A stretch of 64,000 nucleotides of DNA from Methanocellaceae archaeon UBA148 (GCA_002495885.1 DAHG01000071.1:23505-87504); one strand, 5' to 3'; shown: positions 47,018 to 57,574, counted from the first letter of the stretch. Numbers and translations are program-made. Notes: generated by a model from the sequence alone, not told the origin.

Positions 47018-47528
47018 GTTCTAAATATGATTCGCGTATTGTATCCTCTTTTTTCAGTCCCAATCGATCCACTAGCTCAAAAATGCGATCCTGTGCAGAC
47101 CGGTAATCGCACTCTTCTGGCACTGAGGCTTCTATTTCCATGAAGGTTCCCAAGCCGAATACATCATCGATCGTGATCATGAAGTCATCCAATCGATATG
47201 CTTCTCTATGCTTGGTGACCCTTGCAACTTCATCGAAGCCGAGAGCTTCGAGGATCGCACTGGTTTGGTCTGCGTCTGCAATCGACACCACTATTTCTTT
47301 GCGGGTCTTGCTCATTTTGTCCAACTTTGGACCTTTGTATGTCAGAGATGCATCTTTACCGCAACGTATACGTAGTGCCTCATCAGTCTCGGCTAAATTG
47401 CGATGGGGCGCATTGTAATATACATCCATCTGTTTTTCTGCTCCGATGGAGTATGCCCCTAACTCTTTTAGTTTGCTCCTCGCAACTTCCTGATCTTTCA
47501 ATGGCAACTTGATTTCGACTTCTATCAT
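47001..47528 (-). CDS. cyaB: CYTH domain protein (CyaB-type adenylate cyclase or thiamin triphosphatase)
   Basis: 175 residues. Begins with the EVEIKLP motif (E-x-E-x-K) that binds triphosphate and metal, then ALRIRCGKDASLTYKGPK, VTKHREAYRL and GTFMEIEASV. The family cleaves or cyclises triphosphates; the archaeal substrate is uncertain. Confidence 0.88.
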   Translation of the reverse strand: MIEVEIKLPLKDQEVARSKLKELGAYSIGAEKQMDVYYNAPHRNLAETDEALRIRCGKDASLTYKGPKLDKMSKTRKEIVVSIADADQTSAILEALGFDEVARVTKHREAYRLDDFMITIDDVFGLGTFMEIEASVPEECDYRSAQDRIFELVDRLGLKKEDTIRESYLELILDR

Positions 47529-47653
47529 GTAAGCGAAGATGAGATTTTAAGTATTTCAATCAAGCTACTATCTAACTATCTAACTTTAACTTTTTACAGT
47601 TTCCTTCAAATCCCTGCACCAATATCTCTATACTTTTGATCAAATGACCTACC
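47529..47653. other. Non-coding gap between the CYTH gene and the 70-bp repeat
   Basis: AT-rich with no frame. ACCAATATCTCTATAC at about 47619 is similar to ACCAATATTTCTATAT at about 53612, so homology with the second repeat copy extends into this gap. Confidence 0.5.
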
Positions 47654-47723
47654 TATATGTCCACTTTACTCAAAAAATCTCGTAAAATAGCCCTTTTTGT
47701 TGAAAGGTTAAAGCGCATATATA
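47654..47723 (+). repeat. 70-bp repeat, copy 1, upstream of a Cas1-like remnant
   Basis: Identical over 70 bases to 53652-53721. Contains TTGAAAGGTTAAAGCGCATA with a TATA-like end. The coding sequence that follows is less conserved than this leader. Confidence 0.9.
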
Positions 47724-47736
47724 ACATGATTTGATA

Positions 47737-47901
47737 ATGGAGTTGAAAGGGTTTGAGGAATATTCAGAGGTTAAACACAAGGGCTTTGCGCTCTATCGAG
47801 AAAGAAAATTAAAACAAGTGATACCGTTCCATGGTTTAGAGGGCGTATTAATTGCGCCCAACACTATGGTTTCAACGAATGCGCTTTTATGTTGTACCTA
47901 G
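47737..47901 (+). pseudogene. Cas1-like N-terminal remnant, copy 1
   Basis: 54 codons. The pattern hydrophobic-x-G-x-x-Y, then LYRERKLKQVIPFHGLEGV, LIAPNTMVSTNALL looks like the N-terminal beta domain of Cas1 (its iSTdAl strand). The catalytic C-terminal domain is missing and no cas2 or CRISPR array is visible. Weak ribosome site. The sequence after the stop shows no Cas1 pattern in any frame. Confidence 0.5.
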
Positions 47902-47989
47902 CTATGTGCAATGTGCAGACTGTCTCAAAGCTGTCTGACATTTGCTAACAGATATCTTAAAATATTAAGCCGTTTCTTTATGCGTTATT

Positions 47990-48736
47990 ATGCCGATTAA
48001 GAATGGAAACTTCATCAAAATAACGTATACTGGGCGATTGGAGCAGGGGGATGTCTTTGATACAACTGATGAAAAGATTGCAAAAGAATTTGGCATCTTC
48101 AATGAAAATGCTAAATATGGGGCTAATCTGATCGTGGTTGGTTCAGGGCATGTCCTAAAGGGGCTGGATGAAGATGTAGTTGGGAAGGAGGTCGGATATA
48201 AGGGCAGTGTTCAAATCTCCCCGGAGAAGGGATTTGGTGATAGGAACCCTGCTTTGGTTGAAACTGCCATGATATCCAAGTTTGAGGAGAGACCCTATCC
48301 GGGAATGCAGGTTAGCATCAGTGGTAGAGTAGGTACTGTGGAGACTGTGATAGGTCGTAGAGCTAGAGTTGACTTCAATCATCCCTTGGCGGGAACGAAT
48401 GTGACATACGAATATGCCATAGATGAGAAATTGGAGGGTACGAAGGCTAAGATGGAGGGATTGATACATTTGTATGTGGATGCCGATCTCGATGTTGAAA
48501 TTGAGGGAGATATAGCAACGGTAATAGTTCCATATGCTTTATCATTTGATCAACGTTGGTTAATGTCAAAACAAAGAATCGCTAATGAGGTCTTCTCTAA
48601 TACTAAATTACAGGAAGTCAGATACTTGGAAAAGCACGTTGCTCCAAAGGTTGAGAAGAAGGCTATTGAGAAAAAGGCTAAAAAGGTTGAAAAGAATATT
48701 GAGGGTGGAAAGGATAGTGCAAAAGAAGGACAATAA
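47990..48736 (+). CDS. FKBP-type peptidyl-prolyl isomerase, long archaeal form
   Basis: 248 residues. FKBP core with ITYTGRL, DTTDE, VVGSGHVLKGLDEDVVG and ISPEKGFGDRNP; insert-in-flap domain in the middle (YPGMQVSISGRVG...RVDFNHPLAG), a C-terminal domain and a Lys/Glu-rich tail. Folding helper of the archaeal 26-28 kDa class. Confidence 0.93.
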   Translation: MPIKNGNFIKITYTGRLEQGDVFDTTDEKIAKEFGIFNENAKYGANLIVVGSGHVLKGLDEDVVGKEVGYKGSVQISPEKGFGDRNPALVETAMISKFEERPYPGMQVSISGRVGTVETVIGRRARVDFNHPLAGTNVTYEYAIDEKLEGTKAKMEGLIHLYVDADLDVEIEGDIATVIVPYALSFDQRWLMSKQRIANEVFSNTKLQEVRYLEKHVAPKVEKKAIEKKAKKVEKNIEGGKDSAKEGQ

Positions 48737-48761
48737 CTTATCTAATACATCCTATCTATCG

Positions 48762-49117
48762 TTAAAGCTCAACCACGCCATTTTCAACATCTTGTATTTT
48801 CCTTGTGAACTCTGTTTCTAACTCATTGGCATCTTTGTAGCTGACACGTGTGAACGCTGATAAGTCTGACTTTTTTTGTTTTATCCATAGTTAAAATCAC
48901 TGGTTTACCATAACGTCAGGCAATATCTATCTCTAACCCCCCTTCGTATTCTTCTCAGAGAGATCTGTTATGCAAAGTTTTGAGGATCTGATTGGCTCGC
49001 AATATTATTCAGTATCTGAGTCTGTGTTGAACTGATGGGGTACTTTATTTCGCCCTCGTCTAAATGCCTATCCGCGCGCTCAATGAATCTCTCAACCTGT
49101 CGAAGAAGGGATACTAA
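48762..49117 (-). pseudogene. Decayed coding remnants between FKBP and UPF0179 genes
   Basis: The 400-base gap has no intact gene, but two minus-strand frames look coding. 49117-48968 (50 codons) carries LLRQVERFIERADRHLDEG. 48890-48762 (43 codons, no start) has FTRVSYKDANELETEF and ends NGVVEL. They are in different frames, separated by stops. I do not recognise the parent gene. Confidence 0.4.
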
Positions 49118-49138
49118 CCCCCTTTTACCCGTCTTACA

Positions 49139-49582
49139 TTATTCCCTTTTCAGCTCGACCAATCTAAGTGCAAGTCCGTCAGCGCAATTCTCCGGTGGTT
49201 CACCTAGTACGCTATGGATCGTGCATTTATCTCCAGGGCGAAGCCAGAGCGGGTGACAAAGGTCATAGATATTGCAATTGTTTTTGTCACATCTTGGTGG
49301 ATTAAAAGATATTTTTGAGCCTTCCAGCGCTTTCCTTGACTCTATGGCTACAGTGGTAAGAGCCTCCTCAACCTCTACGACATAAACGCCCCCATCATGT
49401 AGGGGACACTCATGGTGTGTGTCTCTCGTACCCACTACTTGGTATCGCCTTCCAATATCCAAATTCATACAAGTGTTTTTGAGCCTGCACCCCTCACATT
49501 CACTGGTCGGGCCATTGAAGACGAATTCGGTCCCAACTTTTGCCAATCGCGTTCCAATAAGTGTTACTTTTATAATATTCAT
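49139..49582 (-). CDS. UPF0179 family protein
   Basis: 147 residues. Cys-rich: [36 protein letters not shown], with the family end LRLVELKRE. Probably binds a metal or Fe-S cluster; function unknown. ATGA overlap with egsA upstream. Confidence 0.88.
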   Translation of the reverse strand: MNIIKVTLIGTRLAKVGTEFVFNGPTSECEGCRLKNTCMNLDIGRRYQVVGTRDTHHECPLHDGGVYVVEVEEALTTVAIESRKALEGSKISFNPPRCDKNNCNIYDLCHPLWLRPGDKCTIHSVLGEPPENCADGLALRLVELKRE

Positions 49583-50646
49583 GTTATAACTCCTGTAGTT
49601 CTTGCAAGTTTCTCGGCCATCTCCCTAGTCAAGCCAGTCCCGAGGATCGTGTGTCTAGCCGGTCGAATCTCGTGGGCATGAACCAGTGCTTCGATGATGT
49701 ATGTGTCGTCGATGCCTAATTCTTCTGAATTAGTCGGCGCACCTATGCTCCTCAGCGAATCTCGAATGGATTGCCAATCACCCTTGTGAAGGTACATCAT
49801 CATGATCGTGCCCACACCACATTGTTCACCATGCAGAGCAGGTTTAGGTGCTATTCTGTCCAATGTATGACTGAACTTATGCTCTGAGCCTGATGCGGGT
49901 CTGCTGCTTCCTGCAATATTCATTGCCACGCCTGAGGATATCAGAGCCTTGATCACAATTCGGACTGAAGCCTCCAGTCCGGGTTTGATGGAGTTAGATG
50001 CATCCACTATGATTTTTGCAGTCATCTGAGACATAGCAGCTGCATATTCACTGTATTTAGTGCCATGTAGCTTATTTGCCAATTGCCAGTCCTTGACTGC
50101 AGTATAATTTGAGATGATATCTCCGCAGCCTGATGCTAATAACCTATATGGGGCAGATGCGATTATCTTCGTGTCAGCGATAATGCCTAGCGGTGTTTGT
50201 GCTTGTACTGAAACAGTATGAGCATTGTGGGTTAAAGACGCTCTAGATGAGGCGATGCCATCATGAGAAGCTGCGGTTGGCACGCTTAGAAAAGGAATGC
50301 CTAATTGTGTGGATGCAAGTTTAGCGATATCTATAGGCTTGCCTCCACCAACGCCAACCAGAAAAGTCGCCCTGACCTCACCTGCACGCTGCTTAACATG
50401 CTCCAACTCAGGCGTGGATGCAGATGAAACGATGATTGTATCAGCCTCATAACCCTCCTCAGATAGTGTTTTCACCACTCTTTCACCAGCTATCTGTTTG
50501 GTGATTTTGCCCGTCACCACAAGGGCACAACCATCAAGTTTGAGTTCCTTACAGACATTGCCGACATCATTTATTGTATCAGGTCCTACCAATATATCTC
50601 TTGGCAATTGCATCCGTTTGGAAGCATTTAAGTCCTTTTCGTTCAA
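49579..50646 (-). CDS. egsA: sn-Glycerol-1-phosphate dehydrogenase
   Basis: 355 residues. Makes the archaeal-specific G1P lipid backbone from [36 protein letters not shown] and GSEHKFSH and [10 protein letters not shown] carry the NAD and Zn sites. TTG at 50646 is in family position; ATG 50613 would trim 11 residues. Divergent from the DUF63 gene with 11 bases between starts. Confidence 0.95.
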   Translation of the reverse strand: MNEKDLNASKRMQLPRDILVGPDTINDVGNVCKELKLDGCALVVTGKITKQIAGERVVKTLSEEGYEADTIIVSSASTPELEHVKQRAGEVRATFLVGVGGGKPIDIAKLASTQLGIPFLSVPTAASHDGIASSRASLTHNAHTVSVQAQTPLGIIADTKIIASAPYRLLASGCGDIISNYTAVKDWQLANKLHGTKYSEYAAAMSQMTAKIIVDASNSIKPGLEASVRIVIKALISSGVAMNIAGSSRPASGSEHKFSHTLDRIAPKPALHGEQCGVGTIMMMYLHKGDWQSIRDSLRSIGAPTNSEELGIDDTYIIEALVHAHEIRPARHTILGTGLTREMAEKLARTTGVIT

Positions 50647-50657
50647 AGAAATACCTC

Positions 50658-51491
50658 ATGGCTGTTTCATCGTTCCGGAATTTCATCACCGAATATTACC
50701 TAGACCCAATCATGCATGGTGCCAGCTATAATCCCGTGAACACATTGACCTGGGGGATTCTATTAGGCATTGCAATCTTTGGGGTATTAAAGTTACTGGA
50801 AAAATTACGAATAGAGATAGATGAGCGATTTATAATTATGACTTTGCCCTATCTGTTGGTTGGCAGCACTCTCAGGGTGATGGAGGATGCAGACATGTTT
50901 ACACCTCCGATGAAATATCTGCTCATCACACCCTTGATCTTTTTTTTAATTGCAGCTGTTTGCCTTGCCGTATTGCTAACACTCACCGAATTACACAAAA
51001 TGGGAAAAATTGGTGACAGGGGGGTGTCTTTTCTGTATGTTGGAGCTGGATGGGAGATTTTGAGTCTATTTATCCTCCTATCAACTCAAGAGATTACGAG
51101 ATTATGGGTCCTGCCTACTGTCTTGGGCATTGCAACGCCCATGGCAATGGCGGTATACTTGATAGCAAGACGATTTGGTATGGTGTGGATGAAAGAAATA
51201 AATGCTGTCATCATTTGGGCACATCTATTTGAAGCCACATCCACGTTTATTGGAGTGGATTTCCTTGGATATGTGGAAAAGCATGTGCTGAGTACTTTTA
51301 TGATAGACTGGATCGGAACAGGGGCGGTGATGTACCCATTGAAACTCATAACAATCCTCCCAATCCTATACATAATCGATCATCATCTCCCAGAGGAGCC
51401 TAAGACAGGCAATCTGGCAAAGCTAGCTATCTTGATGCTTGGACTTGCTCCGGGATTGAGAAATATGCTAAGAATGATGTTGGGCATATAA
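50658..51491 (+). CDS. DUF63 membrane protein
   Basis: 277 residues, seven to eight membrane spans. NPVNTLTWGILLG, VGSTLRVMEDADMF and GWEILSLF are DUF63 motifs. Function unknown; often in archaeal lipid or membrane contexts, here divergent from egsA. ATG at 50658 gives the family start; the longer frame overlaps egsA. Confidence 0.87.
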   Translation: MAVSSFRNFITEYYLDPIMHGASYNPVNTLTWGILLGIAIFGVLKLLEKLRIEIDERFIIMTLPYLLVGSTLRVMEDADMFTPPMKYLLITPLIFFLIAAVCLAVLLTLTELHKMGKIGDRGVSFLYVGAGWEILSLFILLSTQEITRLWVLPTVLGIATPMAMAVYLIARRFGMVWMKEINAVIIWAHLFEATSTFIGVDFLGYVEKHVLSTFMIDWIGTGAVMYPLKLITILPILYIIDHHLPEEPKTGNLAKLAILMLGLAPGLRNMLRMMLGI

Positions 51492-51513
51492 TGAATGATG
51501 TTGGGCATATAAT
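51473..51513 (+). repeat. Tandem duplication at the end of the DUF63 gene
   Basis: AATGATGTTGGGCATATAAT occurs at 51473-51492 and again at 51494-51513. The unit covers the last codons and stop, so the stop is duplicated too. Confidence 0.8.
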
Positions 51514-51541
51514 ATAAGTAAATAGACATGGGGTAAAATAT

Positions 51542-52141
51542 ATGAATAGAATTAATACAAAAGAAGCACTCACATACCTCAGTTACCTAAAAGGCTACAT
51601 TCTCTTCGTGGCATTGATTTTCATCCTATCGACGCTTATGGGATACTGGTACTCTAGCTCGGATCTTGCGTTTGCAACTCAGGCTTCTGCAGACATCGGT
51701 GAAATGTTCGCCATCATCCAAGGACTGCACCCCTTGATTATAATGGCCATCATCTTTTTAAACAACTCGATCAAATGTTTTATCGTCCTGCTACTTGGCA
51801 TCGGGTTTGGATTAATTCCATTAGTATTTTTGATCTATAACGGGTTCTTGATCGGCATAGTTGTCCTCATGACCGAGAGAATAGAAGGCTTTCTCTATGT
51901 ATTGGCAGCCATTGTTCCCCATGGCATCATCGAGTTGCCCATGATCTTCTTCAGTGCAGCAATAGGTGTCAGGCTCGGCCATGATTTGTTGAACACCCTA
52001 ATGGGCAAGAAGGCAGATATTAAGAAAGATTTTAAGAAAGGTGTGCTATTCTATATGCATTGGATTCTGCCCCTGTTATTCATTGCGGCAGCGGTCGAAA
52101 CGTTCTTAACTCCGTTGATATTGATTATGGTGGTAGGATGA
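51542..52141 (+). CDS. SpoIIM/DUF95 family membrane protein
   Basis: 199 residues, about five membrane spans. [19 protein letters not shown] and [20 protein letters not shown] are the family motifs. Function in archaea unknown. Overlaps proS by 4 bases. Confidence 0.85.
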   Translation: MNRINTKEALTYLSYLKGYILFVALIFILSTLMGYWYSSSDLAFATQASADIGEMFAIIQGLHPLIIMAIIFLNNSIKCFIVLLLGIGFGLIPLVFLIYNGFLIGIVVLMTERIEGFLYVLAAIVPHGIIELPMIFFSAAIGVRLGHDLLNTLMGKKADIKKDFKKGVLFYMHWILPLLFIAAAVETFLTPLILIMVVG

Positions 52142-53547
52142 AGGATGAAAAGCTTCCGAGAAAAGAGAAATTTAGCGAGTGGTATAATGAAATCCTTCAA
52201 ATGGCAGAAATTGTAGATGTCAGGTATCCCATCAAGGGGATCTGCGTGTGGTACCCATTTGGGTTTGCGCTTCGGCAAAGAATATACTCAATTTTGAGAT
52301 CGCTGTTAGATGTGGACCATCAGGAGGTGATGTTCCCCCTTCTCATACCAGAGAATGAGTTTATGAAAGAAGCCGAGCACATCAAGGGATTTGAGGAGGA
52401 GGTTTACTGGGTCACAAAAGGGGGCTCTAAATCTCTTGAGATGCCGCTGGCGCTGCGCCCTACTTCTGAGACTGCGATATATCCCATTCTACGGCTATGG
52501 ATACGCTCCCATGTGGATCTGCCGCTCAAAATATACCAGATAGTGAACACATTCCGTTGTGAGACTAAACACACCAGACCGTTAATACGCGTCAGGGAGA
52601 TCACGTCTTTCAAGGAAGCCCACACCGCCCATTCAACATGGGAGGAGGCAGAGTTACAGGTCAAGGATGCATTAAAACTATATGGTGATTTTTTCCGCAA
52701 ATTGGCTGTTCCACATGTGATTACAAAACGCCCGGATTGGGACAAGTTTCCTGGTTCGGATTATTCAATGGCAGTAGACACGCTGATGCCAGACGGAAAA
52801 GCACTCCAGATTGGTACCGTCCACCATCTGGGCAAAAATTTTTCTAAAACGTTTGATATCCGATATGAAGATCCTGTGGGTGAACAACGATATGTGAATC
52901 AAACATGCTATGGTATCTCTGAAAGGTGTGTTGCAGCCATGATATCTGTCCACGGAGATGATAAGGGGCTGGTATTGCCGCCAGAGATAGCGCCCACACA
53001 GATCGTCATAATACCGATCGCTGCCAAGGGAAAGGATGTATTGGGTGCCTGTAAGCACGCCCTAGAAATGTTGAAAGTCGCATATAGGGTGGTCTTGGAC
53101 GATTCTCAGGAGAGACCTGGTGCCAAATACTACAGGTGGGAAATGAAGGGCGTGCCCCTGCGTGCAGAAATAGGTCCCCGCGAAATGGAGGAAGGCGAGG
53201 TAATGCTTGTGCGTCGAGACACGTTTGAGAGGGAGGCAGTACATCTATCAAAACTTAGCAAGGCTGTAGAGGATAAGTTGAGCGCCATACATGCTGACCT
53301 ATATGAAAAAGCTAGGCAGTCACTTGAATCAAGGATCGCTGGCTGCAAGACACTGGATGAGGCAAAAGTTGCAATTCGTAAAGGTATGGCCAAGGTCAGC
53401 TGGTGCGGCGAAGAGGGATGTGGCTTGAGGATGGAAGAGGCCACTAGTGGAGTAGTACTTGGTGAGTTGGCAGCGGTCGAAAGAGGCAAGTGTCTAATTT
53501 GCGACAAAAAAACGGACAAAGTCGTGCTGATGGCGAGGTCGTATTAG
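52138..53547 (+). CDS. proS: Prolyl-tRNA synthetase, archaeal/eukaryotic type
   Basis: 469 residues. Class II motifs: motif 2 [20 protein letters not shown] region and motif 3 [11 protein letters not shown]-terminal anticodon domain, then a zinc-like CGEEGCG...CLIC segment and the terminal Tyr (MARSY), which enters the active site in this type. ATG at 52138 overlaps the SpoIIM-like stop. Confidence 0.95.
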   Translation: MKDEKLPRKEKFSEWYNEILQMAEIVDVRYPIKGICVWYPFGFALRQRIYSILRSLLDVDHQEVMFPLLIPENEFMKEAEHIKGFEEEVYWVTKGGSKSLEMPLALRPTSETAIYPILRLWIRSHVDLPLKIYQIVNTFRCETKHTRPLIRVREITSFKEAHTAHSTWEEAELQVKDALKLYGDFFRKLAVPHVITKRPDWDKFPGSDYSMAVDTLMPDGKALQIGTVHHLGKNFSKTFDIRYEDPVGEQRYVNQTCYGISERCVAAMISVHGDDKGLVLPPEIAPTQIVIIPIAAKGKDVLGACKHALEMLKVAYRVVLDDSQERPGAKYYRWEMKGVPLRAEIGPREMEEGEVMLVRRDTFEREAVHLSKLSKAVEDKLSAIHADLYEKARQSLESRIAGCKTLDEAKVAIRKGMAKVSWCGEEGCGLRMEEATSGVVLGELAAVERGKCLICDKKTDKVVLMARSY

Positions 53548-53651
53548 ATTATGGTCTTGGTAAGCTAGATGAAATCTATATTTTTACAATTTCCCTTGAC
53601 TCTTTACACCAATATTTCTATATAGAACTTCTTTTTGCCAAATAAATTCTT

Positions 53652-53721
53652 TATATGTCCACTTTACTCAAAAAATCTCGTAAAATAGCCCTTTTTGTTG
53701 AAAGGTTAAAGCGCATATATA
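53652..53721 (+). repeat. 70-bp repeat, copy 2
   Basis: Identical to 47654-47723. Lies 104 bases after proS, before a second truncated Cas1-like start. Confidence 0.9.
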
Positions 53722-53743
53722 GTATGGTATTGAGGTGATCGAT

Positions 53744-53815
53744 GTGGTAATAGAATTGAAAGGGCATGGGGAATATTTAGGAGTTAAACACGAGGGCTTA
53801 GTGTATTTCATATAA
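53744..53815 (+). pseudogene. Cas1-like N-terminal remnant, copy 2, cut by an insertion
   Basis: 23 codons from GTG 53744 (GAGGTGATCG upstream) reading IELKGHGEYLGVKHEGLVY before foreign sequence and a TAA. Up to that point it matches copy 1 (18 of about 24 bases in places). The break falls after GTGTAT near 53806, where the AT-rich block starts. Confidence 0.5.
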
Positions 53816-54062
53816 CATCGGGCTTAAGGGAAGTTTTTTTGCGTAGCAAAAAATTTAGGAGAATGAGGAGTGGAATTGGCGAACAACAAATAAATCCTTT
53901 AAGCCCTGTTAAACTCGTTTTTGGTTACGAAGTTCTGAAAACCTGCGACCGCAAGGGTAATTTTTTGGGCGTTCTACCCAATGAACGAATGCAATACCTT
54001 TAGAACATACATTAAGGCGAGAAAACCAAAAATAGTATATTTTTGAAAAATAAACTAAGTTT
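53816..54062. other. Left end of an AT-rich insertion
   Basis: No gene. Starts TTTCATATAACATCGGGCTT, similar to TTTCGTATAACGGTTTCGGG near 32203 in the other AT-rich region. TTTTTTTGCGTAGCAAAAAA at about 53834 is a strong hairpin. Confidence 0.45.
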
Positions 54063-54791
54063 ATGACTAATAATAACTTAAGGAACAATTTATGGAAAAA
54101 TGAATATGAAGCTCGGAGAGAATTAATACAATCTCTTGAAATGCATAAGGATGAGTATCTAAATGCTAGAATGAGGGCTATTAAAGATAAAAATGAGGAA
54201 ATTTTGAAATTAAGAGAGGAAATAAAGAAGCTATTTATTTCTTGCTTAGTTTTTGAGAATTTATATAAACAGAGATTAAAAGGACATAAAAATTTCTTCT
54301 ATTCTTTGGAAATTCTTAAAGATTTTGAGTGTGGATTATACCTTGCTGAAACTGGATTCTATAGACACGCAAATTCTTGTTTAAGATTTATTTTGGAAAA
54401 TTTATTTAGAATTATTGATTTTTGTTTTGATGAAAATAAATTTTTACTTTGGAAGAAGGAATGGCAAACTAAGAATAGACCATTTTATAATCTTAAGAAC
54501 GAGAGAGTAAACAATAGATTTGGTCAAGATTCTAGATTATCATCGAGAATAATGAATTTATTTCACTATTTAAGTAGTTATGTCCACTCTGTCTCCTCTT
54601 CAAATAGAACACCTTATATTGATACTTTTACTTCAAGTGTTTTTTATGATGAAAATGAATTTGATATATTTGAAGAAAATTGTTATAAACTTATAAGGCT
54701 TTTGAATGCTATGTTAAATAGATTCATTCCTAAAAATAATAAAGCAGTTAAGGATCTTTATAAGCGGTTAAGAAAGGCTATGGCAAATTAG
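54063..54791 (+). CDS. AT-rich hypothetical protein, helical
   Basis: 242 residues. Predicted coiled coil in the first third (KNEEILKLREEIKKL), then helical segments with GFYRHANSCLRFILENLFR and FHYLSSYVHSVSSSNR. The second resembles the R-x4-6-H pattern of HEPN-type proteins, but I cannot confirm it. Base composition (about 28% G+C by eye) differs sharply from proS and copA on each side. Likely part of a mobile or transferred element. Confidence 0.5.
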   Translation: MTNNNLRNNLWKNEYEARRELIQSLEMHKDEYLNARMRAIKDKNEEILKLREEIKKLFISCLVFENLYKQRLKGHKNFFYSLEILKDFECGLYLAETGFYRHANSCLRFILENLFRIIDFCFDENKFLLWKKEWQTKNRPFYNLKNERVNNRFGQDSRLSSRIMNLFHYLSSYVHSVSSSNRTPYIDTFTSSVFYDENEFDIFEENCYKLIRLLNAMLNRFIPKNNKAVKDLYKRLRKAMAN

Positions 54792-54928
54792 ATTTAAAAT
54801 TTTAAAGATTTTGAAAATTGAAAATATAAAAGCAATGCATAGGCTGTAATTAAACAAAATTAAACAAAAACTTACTTAAATTTAACAAAACTTTAATTTT
54901 TTTTAAAAAAAGGTTAAATAGCTTTTTA

Positions 54929-54942
54929 AATATGATCATATT
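54929..54942. promoter_or_regulatory. Palindromic operator at the copA promoter
   Basis: AATATGATCATATT is a perfect 14-bp palindrome overlapping the likely TATA (TTTTTAAATA, 54923-54932), 30 bases before the copA ATG. Position fits a metal-sensing repressor. Confidence 0.5.
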
Positions 54943-54971
54943 GGATATGAAACTAAGGGATAAATGACCGT

Positions 54972-57440
54972 ATGACCGAAGAGAATAACAAAAAAAAGGC
55001 TGAAATCAAAATTTCTGGAATGACCTGCGCAACCTGCGCTGCGACCATTGAAAAATCCCTGCTGAGTCGGGAAGGAGTAGCCGGTGCAGAGGTGAATCTT
55101 GGAACTGAGACCGCTACCGTGGAGTATGCACCAACCAAAGTAAATCTCGCGGATCTTGAAAGGGCAATAACAGATGCAGGTTATGGCGTGATCAATGAAA
55201 AAGCCACGCTGAAGCTCGGGGGAATGACCTGTGCAGTGTGCGTAAAAACCGTTGAAACCGCCCTCAAAAAACTGGACGGGGTCTCTGATGTTACGGTTAA
55301 TCTCGGCGCTGAGAGAGCGTACGTTACCTACAACCCGCGAATAATCACGATCGCAGATATGAAGAAAGCCGTTGAAGATGCAGGTTATCAGTATCTCGGA
55401 GTTGAGGGAGAAGGGGCAGAAGATTTGGAACAACTCTTCAGGGAGCGAGATTTGCGAGAGAAGCGCAATAGATTCCTCGTTGGTTTTGCCGTTGCCATTC
55501 CGCTCATGGTTCTCATGTATGCTCCTGTCAGCCTTCCTTTTTCAATGGCGTATTTTATGTTGGTAGTTTCAACTCCTGCTTTCATTTACGTAAGCTCTCC
55601 CATATTCCGAGCTGCATACAGATCACTTAAAAATAAAAATCTCAACATGGATATCATGTATTCGATGGGGATAGGCGTAGCCTTTGTCGCAAGCCTTCTG
55701 GGTACTTTTGAGCTGGTATTAACTATGGATTTTCTGTTTTATGAAACTGCACTTATGCTGGCTTCTTTTCTTACCATGGGGCGATATTTAGAGGTGAGAG
55801 CAAAGGGAAAAACCTCGGAATCGATAAAAAAATTGATGGGATTGCAGCCAAAAACCGCCACCGTTCTTCGTGATAATCGTGAGATGGAAATACAGATCGC
55901 TGATGTTCAAATAGGTGATAAAATCATTGTGAAGCCTGGAGAGAGAATCCCGGTAGATGGGGAAGTCGTTGATGGCGAGAGCTATGTGGACGAATCGATG
56001 ATTACGGGAGAGCCTCTCCCTACTTTGAAGCAAAAAGGGGATAATGTCGTTGGCGGCACGATTAACAAAAATAGCGTGATAACATTCAGCGCGACGAAAA
56101 TAGGGCGTGACACCGTACTCTCTCAAATTATAAAGCTTGTGGAAGATGCGCAGGGCTCCAGACCGCCTGTTCAGCGAATTGCAGACAAAGTAGTTAGCTA
56201 TTTCATCCCAACGGTATTGGCCATCGCAATTCTTGCCTTTACTTTCTGGTATGTTATTATCGGCAATACCCTGCTTTTTGCACTTACCTCTCTGATTTCC
56301 GTGCTTGTCATCGCATGTCCCTGTGCTCTGGGGCTTGCAACGCCTACGGCAGTAACGGTCGGCTTAGGTCGTGGTGCAGAGTTTGGTGTGCTCATTAAGA
56401 GCGGTGAAGCACTTGAAATGTCTGAGAAGTTGACTTCTATCGTTTTTGATAAAACTGGAACGCTTACAAAAGGCAAGCCGGAAGTTACTGACGTAATCGG
56501 TCTCGAAATTGACGAACTGGCGTTGCTCAAGTTGGCAGCAAGCGTGGAGAAGAATTCGCAGCACCCCCTCGCAGAGGCAATAGTGAGACGAGCTGAGGAA
56601 AAAGGAATCGTGACTGAGGGAATCAAAGGCTTTGACACCTTTGGTGGAAAGGGTGTAATGGCAAAAGTCAATGGAAAAGACATATTCATAGGCAACAGGG
56701 CACTTTTTGAAGAAAGAAATATCTCTTACTCTAAGGGGGTCGAAGAAAAGATACTTCGGCTCGAAAAAGAGGGAAAGACTGCCATGCTCATCGCCAGTGA
56801 TGACAAAATGATTGGCATTATCGCTGTTGCTGACACCCTGAAAGAAACTACTAAGGACGCAATACAAGCGTTGAAAGACATGGGGCTGAACGTCATCATG
56901 ATCACCGGTGACAATGTACGAACCGCCCGTACAATTGCAGACCAGATTGGCATAGATCAGGTATTGGCAGAGGTTTTGCCGCAGGACAAAGCGGAAGAAG
57001 TAAAGAGGCTGCAAAACGAGGGTGAAGTTGTCGCTTTTGTAGGCGATGGCATTAACGATGCACCTGCATTGGCACAGGCGGATGTCGGCATCGCAATAGG
57101 CAGTGGTACGGACGTGGCAATCGAGAGCGGGGAGATTGTACTTATAAAGGACGACCTTATGGATTCAGTTGCAGCGGTGCAATTGAGTAAAAAGGTGATG
57201 TCGAGGATTAAGCAAAATCTGTTCTGGGCTTTTGCGTATAACACCGCTCTCATCCCCATGGCTGCTGGAGTACTGTACCCTTTTTTTGGGATCACGTTTA
57301 AACCTGAACTTGCAGGGCTGGCAATGGCGATGAGTTCTGTAACGGTAGTGACGCTTTCATTGATGCTGAAGAGATATACGCCGCCTGCAAAGAGAATAAA
57401 AAAGAAAGAAAAGAAAGGAGGTGAACGAGCATGGCAATAG
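54972..57440 (+). CDS. copA: Copper-exporting P1B-type ATPase CopA
   Basis: 822 residues. Two N-terminal metal-binding domains (CATC 19-22; CAVC 87-90), then membrane spans with the CPC ion site (449-451, [13 protein letters not shown]), phosphorylation loop DKTGT (D493), the SEHPLA-type loop as [10 protein letters not shown], and [14 protein letters not shown]. Pumps Cu(I) or Ag(I) out. Overlaps a YHS protein gene by 10 bases. Confidence 0.95.
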   Translation: MTEENNKKKAEIKISGMTCATCAATIEKSLLSREGVAGAEVNLGTETATVEYAPTKVNLADLERAITDAGYGVINEKATLKLGGMTCAVCVKTVETALKKLDGVSDVTVNLGAERAYVTYNPRIITIADMKKAVEDAGYQYLGVEGEGAEDLEQLFRERDLREKRNRFLVGFAVAIPLMVLMYAPVSLPFSMAYFMLVVSTPAFIYVSSPIFRAAYRSLKNKNLNMDIMYSMGIGVAFVASLLGTFELVLTMDFLFYETALMLASFLTMGRYLEVRAKGKTSESIKKLMGLQPKTATVLRDNREMEIQIADVQIGDKIIVKPGERIPVDGEVVDGESYVDESMITGEPLPTLKQKGDNVVGGTINKNSVITFSATKIGRDTVLSQIIKLVEDAQGSRPPVQRIADKVVSYFIPTVLAIAILAFTFWYVIIGNTLLFALTSLISVLVIACPCALGLATPTAVTVGLGRGAEFGVLIKSGEALEMSEKLTSIVFDKTGTLTKGKPEVTDVIGLEIDELALLKLAASVEKNSQHPLAEAIVRRAEEKGIVTEGIKGFDTFGGKGVMAKVNGKDIFIGNRALFEERNISYSKGVEEKILRLEKEGKTAMLIASDDKMIGIIAVADTLKETTKDAIQALKDMGLNVIMITGDNVRTARTIADQIGIDQVLAEVLPQDKAEEVKRLQNEGEVVAFVGDGINDAPALAQADVGIAIGSGTDVAIESGEIVLIKDDLMDSVAAVQLSKKVMSRIKQNLFWAFAYNTALIPMAAGVLYPFFGITFKPELAGLAMAMSSVTVVTLSLMLKRYTPPAKRIKKKEKKGGERAWQ

Positions 57441-57574
57441 ACCCTGTATGTAAAATGACCGTAGATGAAAAGACGGCGAAGTTTAAGACTAAATACAATG
57501 GAGACACCTATTACTTTTGTGCTCCCGGCTGCAAAAAGGCGTTTGAGGAGAGCCCTGCAGAATACCTAAGATAA
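57431..57574 (+). CDS. YHS domain metal-binding protein
   Basis: 47 residues. DPVCKM at the start and [12 protein letters not shown] near the middle are the YHS/TRASH metal motif. GGAGGTG precedes the ATG inside copA. Probably hands metal to CopA or buffers it. Confidence 0.9.
   Translation: MAIDPVCKMTVDEKTAKFKTKYNGDTYYFCAPGCKKAFEESPAEYLR

Noticed and set aside
47654..53721. The two 70-bp repeats as CRISPR repeats
   Set aside because: Only two copies 6 kb apart, no spacers and no regular spacing.
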